A DNA stretch of 64,000 nucleotides from Monosporascus cannonballus (taxonomy: Eukaryota; Ascomycota; Sordariomycetes; Xylariales): positions 186,001-250,000 of the forward strand of contig QJNS01000028.1 of the NCBI GenBank assembly GCA_004154925.1, given 5' to 3'. Below the pieces are notes generated by a model that saw only the letters and a list, made by a program, of their open reading frames with translations, was not told where the DNA came from and made no database searches. The stretch's first letter is position 1; every line of letters begins with the position of its first letter. Below, one piece after another: positions 49,699 to 59,100 of this stretch. Both the position numbers and the translations under genes were made by a program.

Positions 49699-50813
49699 AT
49701 GAGACCAACAACCCCCCGGCTGTTTCAAGCCCTCGGAACTCTCCAGCACGAGAACCCCCTGGGTCTGCCGCGGACGGGTACGGTTCCCCGGATGCAGCGG
49801 GGCCTGCCCGAGCGGCGGAAGATAAAGGACGTGGCAAAGGTGGTCGCCGTATCCTCGGCAAAGGGGGGCGTCGGAAAGAGCACAGTAGCCGGTTCGTAAA
49901 GATATATAAAAGATTATGAGCTTTACGGTTATATATGAACTAATAGCATCCCCTTTCCCACGCACACAGGGAACATATCGCTAGCGTTCGCGAAACTGGG
50001 CTACCGTTCCGGCATCCTGGACACGGATATCTTCGGGCCGTCTATACCGACCCTCTTCAACCTATCCGGTGAGCCGAGGCTGTCATCCAGTGAGTAGAGT
50101 CCTTCCGCCCGTTCCGTGCCTTAGTTGCTAGTCTGATTGGACGGAAACCTCTAACCTCGGAGTAAAGACAACCAGCTACTCCCGTTGTCGAACTATGGCG
50201 TCAAGACCATGTCGATGGGCTATCTAGTGGGCGAAGAGGCGCCCGTGGTATGGCGCGGCTTGATGGTAATGAAAGCCCTGCAGCAGCTGCTCCACGAAGT
50301 CGACTGGGGCGGTCTGGATATCTTGGTACTGGACTTCCCACCGGGCACCGGCGATACGCAGCTTAGCGTTACGCAGCAGGTCGTGCTTGACGGTAAGCGC
50401 AGTTTGAAGGGAGGATATCCGGATATTGCCGACCGGGCGTGGCTAATTATCATGTAGGCTCCCTGATCGTGACTACACCCCACACTCTGGCGGTCAAGGA
50501 TGCAGTGAAAGGCATCAACATGTTCAAGAAAGTCAAAGTGCCACTACTCGGACTCGTACAGAACATGTCACTGTTTAACTGCCCGCACTGCCACACTGAC
50601 ACGGCTGTGTTCGGATCAAATGAGAGGGTGCAGGAAGTCTGCCAAGAGCATTCAATCGACCTCATTGGTGAAATTCCGCTAGACCAGAATATCGGAGATG
50701 ATGGCCAGCGGGGAAAACCCACCGTCGTGTCCGAACCGGAGAGCGATAGGGCTAAGGCTTTCATGAAGATTGCCCAGCAAGTCAGCTCGAAGATAGGGCT
50801 GGAGAATATCTGA
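49699..50813 (+). CDS. IND1: IND1 mitochondrial Fe-S assembly P-loop NTPase
   Basis: Mrp/NBP35-family ATPase that carries an iron-sulfur cluster; the mitochondrial branch (Ind1, human NUBPL) delivers clusters to respiratory complex I. Four exons: 49699-49891, 49970-50089, 50168-50392, 50458-50813, giving 297 residues. Introns are 78, 78 and 65 nt; the first uses a GTTCGT donor, forced by frame. The N terminus ([13 protein letters not shown], Arg-rich, few acidic residues) looks like a mitochondrial presequence, which separates it from cytosolic Cfd1/Nbp35. The deviant Walker A KGGVGKS is at residues 55-61. [13 protein letters not shown] and [13 protein letters not shown] are family hallmarks. 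The CPHC pair Cys221/Cys224 binds the bridging cluster between subunits. An upstream in-frame ATG at 49657 would add 14 residues. Yeasts lacking complex I lack IND1, so its presence implies complex I. Confidence 0.93.
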
Positions 50814-51270
50814 GCAAGGCAAGATCTTTATATACTGTAAGACGAGCAATTTACACAGAAGGCAACCGCCCAGATACATACCTGATGCTGGGCAAATCAA
50901 TCCATACCCCACGGTAGAGGTTGCGCTGCTTGCACGAGTAGCTAGCGGAAGATAGTAAACAAAAGAGTCACGGAATCCTGCTTTGGAGAGACAAACTTTA
51001 GTAAACAAACTCCCGAGCAAGGGTTCATAAGAGCTGAGAAAACTCGGTTTCAATTGAATACTTGCTGATGCTCACAGGTGGGCTAATGACACCTCAACAC
51101 TGACGCGAGCGGAAAACTCAAGACCACGTTAGCCTCCGTCAATGTCATTTGGAAAGAAGGGGGGGTCAAAGCTTGAACTCCATCCCATGCCACCAACGCC
51201 TTTCCATATTGTACCATATTCCACGTAATTGCGCTTCTCATGCAGCGATAGAAACCTCCTGTGGGTAGCA
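50814..51270. other. Convergent intergenic region, IND1 and SPF30
   Basis: This holds the 3' ends of two tail-to-tail genes. Nothing else recognised. Confidence 0.5.
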
Positions 51271-52264
51271 TTAGTCCAGCTCCTCATTAGTCTGGTATAT
51301 GTGACGGCTTCTTGTTGGGTCCTTTCGCATGGCCTGTCCTGAACCAGTAAACCCCACTATAGAAAAGTCAGCTTGGACCGCAAAGAATGCAGTGATAACT
51401 GACCTCTGCCATGAACTCCTTCCGGCGTGCGAAACATACTCTCCTTCTTACCCTTATGAGCCTTGGCGAACTTGGATTTGGTATTGAATTCCTGCCACTT
51501 GCTCTTGCCAGCCTCTAGCTCCTTGGTTGCCTTGATTTTCTTGGCTTTAGGTTTTACCTCGTCACCATTATTTAGAGCAGCTTCTCTGTTCTTCTGGGCA
51601 AGTTCAAGATTGATGCTAGCTACGGCAGAGATGACACCTGGGTTTGATGGTGTTGAGGCAATCGGTGGCTGCGGAGAGGCCGTGGATGGTGCTGCATTGT
51701 TCGCGGGCGTGCCATCAACTTTCCTCTTCTGCGCGACTGGTCTGAGGTCTTTAGATCGTAGTTGTTCGGTCGTGTCATAGTTCTTGAACTTCACGATGTA
51801 GATCGGATCCGTAGAAGAGCCGGTGATGGAGGTGATACGCGCTGGATAGAAGGCTCTGTCTCCGGTGACCCACTTTGCCATGACGTTGTCATTCACCTTA
51901 TAATTGACGGGTCCTTGATCTGCCTCCTTCTCCTCTGGGGCGGGCGCTTTCTTGAAAGCGGGGTGGTTCTCTCGTGACCATTTCTCCTGGACCGGTGGTG
52001 GTGATGGAGACTTGGGCTTCGGCGGTGGTGCCTTGGTCGGCTTCAGTTCAGCAAGAGTCTCATCCAGAAGACCGATCGCATCATCTAACTCTTGTTTCAG
52101 GGCAAGCAGCTCTGCATTACCGGGGTCATCTTTGAGACCAGCATTGACGACGTCAAGCTATATCACGTTAGCACGCGAACAAAGGGATGAGGAACGCGTG
52201 AAAGATGTCGCACCTGCTCCTGATACTGCTTGATATCGTTCTCGATGCTTGTGATATCGCTCAT
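51271..52264 (-). CDS. spf30: SPF30/SMNDC1-like Tudor-domain splicing factor
   Basis: The survival-motor-neuron-related splicing factor 30 family takes part in spliceosome assembly; its Tudor domain binds dimethyl-arginine on Sm proteins (family knowledge). Three exons: 52264-52214, 52157-51404, 51356-51271, with introns of 56 and 47 nt; 296 residues. The start MSDITSIENDIKQYQEQ is a short coiled-coil lead that splices in frame to LDVVNAGLKDDPGN. The Tudor domain spans about residues 104-158 (KVNDNVMAKW, RAFYPARI, YIVKFKNYDT). A Lys-rich stretch follows (KPKAKKIKATKEL). The C terminus (KKESMFRTPEGVHG, then after the last intron VGFTGSGQAMRKD) is characteristic of Spf30 and would be missed without that small exon. 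Confidence 0.93.
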
Positions 52265-52960
52265 CGCGGCGGACTTATTCAGGTGATGATCAATAGTATG
52301 GCAAATGATGGCAGAGTAAGGTAGATGTTGGCTGCGCAACAGTAGTGGGTAGGCAGGTAGTGAGCGGAGCGGCAAAGCGATAGGAAGCTGGATCCAATAG
52401 TGGGCGTGGCGGAGATAAGACAAGAGCCTCAGAAAATGATATCAGCCTTATCGAGCTGAGGCGCATTCATTTGCAGGTGTTACACTCGGTTATATCGGTA
52501 AGGCACAAGTCCTATGCAATTTGCATTTAACGAAGTCTTCTTTGTGAAGTTTTAATATAACGAATATACACTTACAATATACTTTAGATTTTCATTATTT
52601 TGACTAAATTTATATTATACATTGTTATCTATTAGACTTTACAAAATAACTTTGCTTTATATAGTTCTAATTTTATATAATATTAAATATATATAAATTA
52701 CACAGCTTAGGTTTAAGCGTTATATATTTTTTACTTTTGAAAACTAACGAATAATTCTGTTTTGTATATTTCTCGCAGTAGCTTTTTTATTCTATTCTCT
52801 TTTTTACTCTAATTCGGTTTTGCTTGTCTTCCAAGAACAGTTTATTATTTCCACGCCAACTGTTATTAAAACCACTTCGGCCTTGACCTTAGCTAGCTCA
52901 GGCATTTACTGGTTCGTTCTCTAAACGTGAGGCTACCGCGTCGCCGCGGTAAGCACAATA
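52265..52960. other. SPF30 upstream region and a short AT-rich patch
   Basis: The SPF30 promoter occupies the first 200 bp or so. About 52540-52800 is very AT-rich (for example tatataaattacac) and may be a degraded repeat. No gene seen. Confidence 0.5.
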
Positions 52961-53524
52961 TGCCCTCGTTTTAATAAAGTTAACCGTACGTCGATCATAT
53001 GTCGACCATGCATGCCGGCCTTTGGCGCATGACGGCTGGCTCGGCCTGCTGGCGCAGGCTTCGTAAGCCGTTATACGCCACCGGCCGGGGGGGCTTGGCC
53101 CCCCCTCCTTCCGGGGTGTTAACGATACGGTTAGCCAGGTCGACGGGCAGCTAAGTTAACGATAAGGCCAGGTTCAGACCTAGGGCTTCCAGGGCTTCCA
53201 GGGCTTTCAAGTCGACGGGGAGCTAGGTCGACGATAAGGTCAGGTCAAAAACTAAAGCTTCTAAGGGCTTCAGCGCATTGCCAGGTCTCGCACCGGCCAC
53301 ACAAATTACCAGGGGTCTTAAAGACGGGTCCATATGCACGGATCACATAATGCGCTTACCTTTACTTTCCTATTTGGGCGAACCAAGTTCCAAATGCGGA
53401 AGTAGGCTCTAAGGGAAACGGAATTTTCGACACAATAACCCTCCCTCGTTCACTTCGTTCGCGAGCTAACTACGTTAAAACGAGGGCACTTCGTTCGTAA
53501 GCTCACTACGTTAAAACGAGGGCA
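52961..53524. mobile_element. 564-bp non-autonomous TIR element with TA duplication
   Basis: The ends are perfect 14-bp inverted repeats: TGCCCTCGTTTTAA at 52961-52974 and its complement ending at 53524. TA lies just outside on both sides (52959-52960, 53525-53526), the Tc1/mariner/pogo target. There is no coding capacity. Inside: a C/G hairpin (GGGGGGGC-TT-GGCCCCCCC, about 53087-53106), two imperfect direct repeats of about 65 bp (near 53137 and 53210), and a duplicated unit at the right end (acttcgttcg...acgagggc twice). It is unmutated and GC-rich, so a short element that escaped RIP or arrived recently. Confidence 0.8.
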
Positions 53525-53591
53525 TATATTGGTGTATTACGCTGAGGATTAGCCAATCAAAGCCCACATTCCCGTAACGAACCAGCGAGGC

Positions 53592-54273
53592 CTAAGGGGT
53601 AGTTGCCATCTCTACCTTCCACTGGTTCTTATCGTAACGAGCCTCCATCAGTACGCCACCGTCCTCCGAGAATATCACCTTGCAGTGCGGACCTCCCACC
53701 GCAGTGAGACCGCTCCGAAGCCATATCTTGATGTGTCTGTTGCCCAGTGATCCCTGTGTCCACGATATTCCATCTTTGGTCCAAACATCCTGGAGGGTCA
53801 TATACTGGTCAACATAGAATAACATTACCTGATGGCCATATCAGTCATATTCTCTTCCTAGGTCTGCTATAGCAAGCTCGCTTACAACTTTGTTCCAGTA
53901 ACAAGCCGCGAGCGGCGCAAGAGGAACGTTATTAGAGCCCCTGATCCAACTGCCGCCGGGGTCTTTGACCGGATACGTCTGGAAGGTCGTCTGGTTTGCT
54001 GTGTAATTGGTTTTCGCCAGAGTGAGATTGAGTGTGTTGTAGTCGTAGTAGAAAACGAATAATTCGCCGGCCGGCGTGACAGTGGACGCAACCGAACCGC
54101 AACCCTATAAATTTCCATTTCAGTCAGAGACAATGTGAGAGGCATGAATAGGACGGAGGGTTGCTCATACTCTGAGGGGGGCCATTGTGGGGACTGTTTC
54201 TCGCCAGGACCCTTCTTGCCGAACGGGAGAGGGGTTTGGGAATATTAGATCACAGCGGTTCAGGACGCCTGTC
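53592..54273 (-). pseudogene. Lectin-like beta-propeller gene, 5' end unresolved (fragment or short gene)
   Basis: Three exons can be joined in frame: about 54273-54171, 54104-53886 and 53828-53592, with introns of 66 nt (GTATGA...ATAG) and 57 nt (GTAAGC...CAG). The product contains ELFVFYYDY, VMLFYVDQY, SWTQGSLGN and IFSEDGGVLMEARYD, a repeating Tyr/Trp-rich beta-strand pattern seen in fungal fucose-lectin-like propeller proteins. The most conservative start is the ATG at 54185 (ACAATGGC context), giving about 156 residues, far shorter than a six-bladed propeller of about 300 or more. No signal peptide or membrane anchor was found. Upstream the frame is blocked by a stop next to a possible acceptor at 54274. 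It may be a 5'-truncated remnant next to the TIR element. The family call is tentative. Confidence 0.45.
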
Positions 54274-55411
54274 TATGATTGGGATATGAACAGATACTTA
54301 TATGGTGAGTGGACGACACCAGATCTGATTTCTCCATTGTCTTCGTATGTCTTTGCCTAACGTCGGCTGAATATTCAGCCTGGCTCGGCCTACGGGGGAT
54401 GGTGAGTGGCCTTCGGTATTGATTGTTCAAGCGTAGGATGATTATTGACGACACGGCACCCGCAGAACTGCCGAGATTTGCTTCTCCAAAGACAATATAT
54501 TAATTTGAGACGAGGCAGACACCGCCCTACGGCCACGAACACTTCTACTTCAGGAAACACCGAGGTGTTTGTGGCTGCCTGAACCGTCTCTCACATCCGG
54601 ACATGCTGAGGAACATAGTTGTGTTATTGGCTCCTTTACGGGATCAGAAAATGGCACGTGTGATGAACCCTCTTATAAGCAGCCCACCACCGCAACATCC
54701 AGCCAAGGGTTTGACCTCTATTAGGAGCGGCCTGGGATTGAGCGGGTACGAAACCCGTCTCTGAATGTCTGTAGGAGCGTCAGAAGCATGGATTTCCGAG
54801 GGCGACAGCTGTCGCTCAATCAAACACTGTCTCGGTCTCCTTCAAACGATTTGCAGTCCTCTCAATTGATATCTGGCTATATATTCGACTACATGCTAAG
54901 TAGCAACCTCTATCCTACGCATGGATGGTTATCTGATCAATGCAGAGTTGTAATTTGCTTTGGCTTTTGTCCCCGCCAAGCCCAACTTAAAGTAGGCCCG
55001 GGTACGGCGCCGCGTGGTGGCGTGACCGTTATTATACTCTGGAGGCTTGAATGTTTCTCGGGCGGAAATGGGCCTCAAGGTTGAAGAGCGATCATCCCTC
55101 TCCTCCGGTCATAGTCGCATTGCGAGTTCATGCATCTGCAGAATTCCAAAAGAGCTCGTCAATGCAACTATGAACCCCCTTGAGTAACGGTAAATTATGT
55201 GATTGGTGAGGGCCAGCGGCTGCACAGTCCCATCGGTCAGAGTGACAAACTGTGTCTAGCAATGTGCACCTAGAGAGCCTCAAGGGGGAGTCGCACGCCT
55301 TTTTCAACTCGGGTTCGAATATCCACGTCTCTCCCATCCCACCAGCTCCAAGGTCGTGAGTCAAAGCATCTCGCCGCCTAAGAGAAGCACAGAGAGGCAG
55401 AGAAAACGAAA
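54274..55411. other. Intergenic region upstream of the gasdermin-like gene
   Basis: Balanced composition with no recognised coding region. Open frames up to about 118 codons on both strands overlap and lack motifs. The last 250 bp or so should contain the promoter of the plus-strand gene at 55412. Confidence 0.45.
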
Positions 55412-56260
55412 ATGCCGCCCAAACTCGTTGAGAACCCGACGTACATCCTCGCCCCGAACTGGACCTTCGTCCCCGGTGGCCCAATCGCCCTCGGCAATGT
55501 CATTGCCGACCCCTCTCGGCCGCATATTGTGCTGAAGAAGCCGCCTAAGAACCCCGCCACCCAGCCCTCTGTCCAGCAAGTCTCTGAGAAGAACTGGCGC
55601 CTCCACTTAAGCTCCCAACTGAACCTGTCGGCGAGCCTGTGGGCCCAGTTCGTCGAACTCGTGGGGCTCAAACTTGGGGCCAGCCACGGCAGGCACGCGA
55701 GGGCGAGCTACTCGATGAGGGAGCTCGAGACTGTATACTACGTGGAGATGCCGGACTCGGCTTTCGTCAAGGAGTTGATCAAGGACCCTGCTGTGCACGA
55801 GCTGATGCGCCTGGACAATCCATTTTCGCGGCCCGTGTACATGGTCACGGGGCTGAAGATTTCCAGAGGCTTTGTTCTATCCGTCGACAAATCCGGAGAC
55901 AACAGTGGTGGCCTGGGGGCATCGGGACCGGCTGGGCCTGCTACAGCTGGCGGAGGAGTCGATATCAGCGTCAAAAGCGAGAAAGGACTAGGCTTTGAAT
56001 CCGGGAATGACATTATATTTGCGTACCAGCTTGTCAGAATTGCTCCGAAGGGCTGGAAGGAGAAAACTTTCAAGCTGAGGGAATACGCTCCCTCAGCTGC
56101 CTTTCTGAGCGACGGCGATGACAAGGACGAACAGGAGATGGAGGTCGAGTCAGACTTCCTTGAGATGCAGGATTTGGAGGATCCAGGGATGGGTTTCTCA
56201 AGCACAAAGGTTCTGAACGGATCTATGGAGTACAGTTGTATCGCATTCGAGGATGAATAA
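55412..56260 (+). CDS. Fungal gasdermin-like pore-forming protein (HET-Q1/RCD-1 type)
   Basis: A single-exon protein of 282 residues starting in good context (CGAAAATGCC). No signal peptide or membrane helix. The features that suggest the fungal gasdermin-like family are its length, the middle PVYMVTGLKISRG (residues 141-153), a Gly-rich loop (161-182), GGVDISVKSEKG and DIIFAYQLVRI (about 181-210), and an early DPSRPHIVLKKP stretch (33-44). After residue about 225 the sequence becomes strongly acidic (DGDDKDEQEMEVESDF) to the end. In Podospora HET-Q1 removal of a roughly 5-kDa C-terminal tail by a subtilisin-like protease activates membrane pores and cell death. Here the next gene, 62 bp away and tail-to-tail, is exactly such a protease. 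The family call is from motif memory and context. Confidence 0.68.
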   Translation: MPPKLVENPTYILAPNWTFVPGGPIALGNVIADPSRPHIVLKKPPKNPATQPSVQQVSEKNWRLHLSSQLNLSASLWAQFVELVGLKLGASHGRHARASYSMRELETVYYVEMPDSAFVKELIKDPAVHELMRLDNPFSRPVYMVTGLKISRGFVLSVDKSGDNSGGLGASGPAGPATAGGGVDISVKSEKGLGFESGNDIIFAYQLVRIAPKGWKEKTFKLREYAPSAAFLSDGDDKDEQEMEVESDFLEMQDLEDPGMGFSSTKVLNGSMEYSCIAFEDE

Positions 56261-56322
56261 GAACAAGGCGAAATATGAAGCCTTGGTTAGAGTGCCTGTG
56301 GCTACTATCATAACCAATCCTC
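56261..56322. other. 62-bp convergent spacer of the gasdermin-protease pair
   Basis: The two stop codons are only 62 bp apart on opposite strands, so the 3' untranslated regions must overlap. Antisense overlap of the transcripts could couple their expression (inference). Confidence 0.6.
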
Positions 56323-58634
56323 TCATGGTAAGCCTGACATGACGCCCTCTACAACACCCACGCATCTCGCCCCATTGTTGGCAAATAGATCCCATACATG
56401 GAAGTAGTATCGGTCATTTCCTCTCTTGACCGCCTCGGCCTTCAACAGCTCACGTATGCCTGCCGTAGTGCACAGTTTTCTCCTTGCCGCCTTGTCACCA
56501 GTCTTGTATCCCACCCACTGCATGATCATGGCGACCATTCCAGCCATGATTGGTGTAGCCACGGAACAGCCTGAACCACTTTCTCCCAGCGCGTATGGCA
56601 CGTTCTGACCCAGAGTGCCACAGAGTGGGAGGCCTTCGTTCATGCGCATTGGCGGCGGATCATAAGCTCCCACAAAGCTTCCTAGGCTGTCAGTTCCTCG
56701 CACCGAGATGACCTCGTGCAGGTAGGCGGGAAACAGCTCCCGCTCGTTGGAGCCGTTGTTTGCTGCGGCAGCAAAGAACAAGACTGGTCGGCTCTCTCTG
56801 AGCTGGGCATCGAATATTGCCCTCTCGATGGACGGGATGGCCTCTCGAAACCCGAAGGACATGCAGACGATGTCCACATTCCAGCCCTCGGGATTCTGGG
56901 CGTGTTCAATGGCCTGGTGGAAGGACTCTTAATTCACTGCTCTAACTCGGCTGACTTCGATTGCAACGCACCTTTTTCACATTCTCCGCTGCAATCCCCA
57001 GCTCAGGAGCTGCCTTAGCGATGCGGGCAATGAATATTTCGGCGTTTCTAGCTGTCCTGAGGAGCAAGGATGATACCATCGTCCCATGCTTATTGAGGTC
57101 TTGGTCGATTGGTTTCGGGGAAGACCCTGCAAAGTCGCGCCAGTGTTCCTTCTGTATGCGTTGACGCTGCCCGGGATAGCTAAAGTAGCTCCCGTCGGGG
57201 CTGCAGCCGGTGTCGAGTACGGCAATCCTGATTGGATTCACATCTTTTGGCTTTGGAATCGATGCGATTAGTCGGTTCAATTCGTCAATCCTTCGGAGCC
57301 AAGCATCTGCTCCCTGCCTGCAAGATACAGTAGATTAGTAAGCGCAAACTATGTTCTCTGGAATAAAGCCCGCGGTTGAAAAGAGCAAGCAAGCGAAGGA
57401 TAATGGAAATATGTAGATGCGCTTACGTTCCACCAGCAAGAGCGCTCGCGTCTGGGTGACCTGTGCCAGCGTCACCAGAGGCTGAAAGATTTGACATCAG
57501 TTCCGAAACATCGTAATCGCCATCCTCCTCCGCACTCAATAATAAACTGGATACCCGGGCATGGTGATTCTCGTCGGCGAGAGTCAGGGGCGTCTTCTTG
57601 TCGTTATTTCTAGCCTTGCAATTCGCGTGTCGATCCAACAGCAACTTGACCACCTTCCAGTGTCCGTTGGCAGCGGCGAGATGCAACGGAGTAGAACCAT
57701 CCCTGCTAGTGGCTTCGATATTCGCCCCGTAGTTCAACAAGGTGTGAACGATGTTGGCAAACCCCTCGGATGCAGCATGGTGCAAAGCAGTCAAGGCGGC
57801 GCCGTCCAACTTTGCCTCCATGGGAGCGCCGTTGAGCAAAAGAAGCTCTACGAGAGGGTGGTGCCCATTTGTGGCAGCGATGTGAAGAGGCATACGTCCG
57901 TTGATGGAGTGTGCGTCCACACGACAGCCGCGTTCCAGGAGCAGCTTTGCCACGGCTTCCTTGCCTTCCCGTGCGGCTAAAAATAACGGCGTAAAGCCTT
58001 CGTTCGTCCGCTCATTGACATCGGCGCCGGCTTCGAGCAGCGCAGCGGCTGCTTCGACATGACCTACCTCCGCTGCCTTATGCAACGGGGTTCGAGTGTT
58101 CTCGTACAAAGCCGCGATATCAGCGCCATGCTGGGCGAGGAGCCTTACTACCAAAGCGTGGCCATTAAATGACGCGGCATGGAGAGCTGTCCAGCCATTT
58201 TCTTTGGAAGCATTGATATTAGGTCTGCGATCCAACAACACTTTCATGACAGCGATGTGACCTTTGCCAGCGGCGAAGACCAGCGGTGGGCTATAGCTGG
58301 GAGGACCTGCCTCGATATTGGCGCCGGCATCCAGCAAAGCTTCCACCACTTCGGGGTAGTTCCTGAGGCAGGCTTGCTGCAGGGGCGTTCTTTTCGATAT
58401 TTCGTTTTCCGTCTTGCTTTCAAATTCTCTTTCGAGGAAAGCGTGATGCTGGATGAGCAGCTTGACGATTGCTAAATGCCCGTTGAAGGCAGCCGAGTGA
58501 AGCGGGGTCCAACCCGCGGCCGTGTGGACGTCGGGGTCTGCACCTCCCTCTAGCAAGCGCTGCGCATGGGCGAGTCGACCGCTACGCGCGGCTATAAGCA
58601 AAGGGTTAGAAAGATCGACCACAGCTGATGCCAT
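56323..58634 (-). CDS. Ankyrin-repeat subtilisin-like serine protease (candidate gasdermin activator)
   Basis: Three exons, 58634-57427, 57317-56972 and 56925-56323, with introns of 109 and 46 nt, encode 718 residues. The ATG at 58634 (ACAATGGC context) is preferred over one 21 bases upstream. Residues about 10-370 are 11 ankyrin repeats (TPLHxAAxxGH...VVKLLL), then an acidic, Ser/Gly-rich linker to about 405. The S8 peptidase domain follows, with triad Asp438 (IAVLDTG), His480 (NKHGTMV) and Ser639 (GSGCSVATP) and oxyanion Asn574 or 575 (FAAAANNGS). The Ser motif has Cys where Thr is usual. There is no signal peptide, so it is cytosolic. It has no NB-ARC or NACHT domain: the ankyrin array probably senses or holds the trigger. 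Convergent with the gasdermin-like gene, as in HET-Q1/HET-Q2. Confidence 0.9.
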
Positions 58635-59100
58635 TGTGTGATGGCAGGGGCACAAGTCCTGAGGTGTGAATTTGAAGTGAAGGTCGAAAAGCCGATATTA
58701 CGGTAAAAGTTCGTGAAGCGCTATGGCACAATGAAGACGGCGAAGGTCCCCATGCCGACAGAGGGCAAGTTCAGGAGCCATCTAATAACACCGAGGGCTA
58801 AACATTGGGCACCAATAGCCAAGGAAGCTTGAAGTCGAACAGATGGGAGCGAGGTCGCGAAAGTAACGTCGTATTTGGCGTAGCGATGCAAGACGCAGCC
58901 TGTGGCGGCATCGCGCGGTAACTCTGGGGATCAGACACACTGTGTATCATTTATGGCTTAGTCCGCGTCACATACGGCGCTGAAAAGTGCAGCTCGTTTG
59001 AAAGGGGTTGCCGAGGACGGGTACGGCATCCGAAGGGGCGTATTCCCCCATTTCAATATATTTCGGCAAAACAAGGCTTTATGTGTGCGCCTCTTACAAA
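58635..59100. promoter_or_regulatory. Upstream region of the ankyrin-subtilase gene, edge of the gene island
   Basis: Balanced composition up to about 59090, then abruptly AT-rich. It must contain the promoter. No TATA box or repeated operator stands out. Confidence 0.4.

Noticed and set aside
55300..55330. GGTTCGAAT-like tRNA B box
   Set aside because: The flanking bases cannot form the T-arm stem, and no A box or acceptor stem lies at the right distance.
57423..58655. Treating the ankyrin stretch as a stand-alone gene separate from the subtilase
   Set aside because: The frame ends at a GTAAGC donor, and the phase-2 splice to 57317 continues in frame into the protease domain, giving one 718-residue protein.
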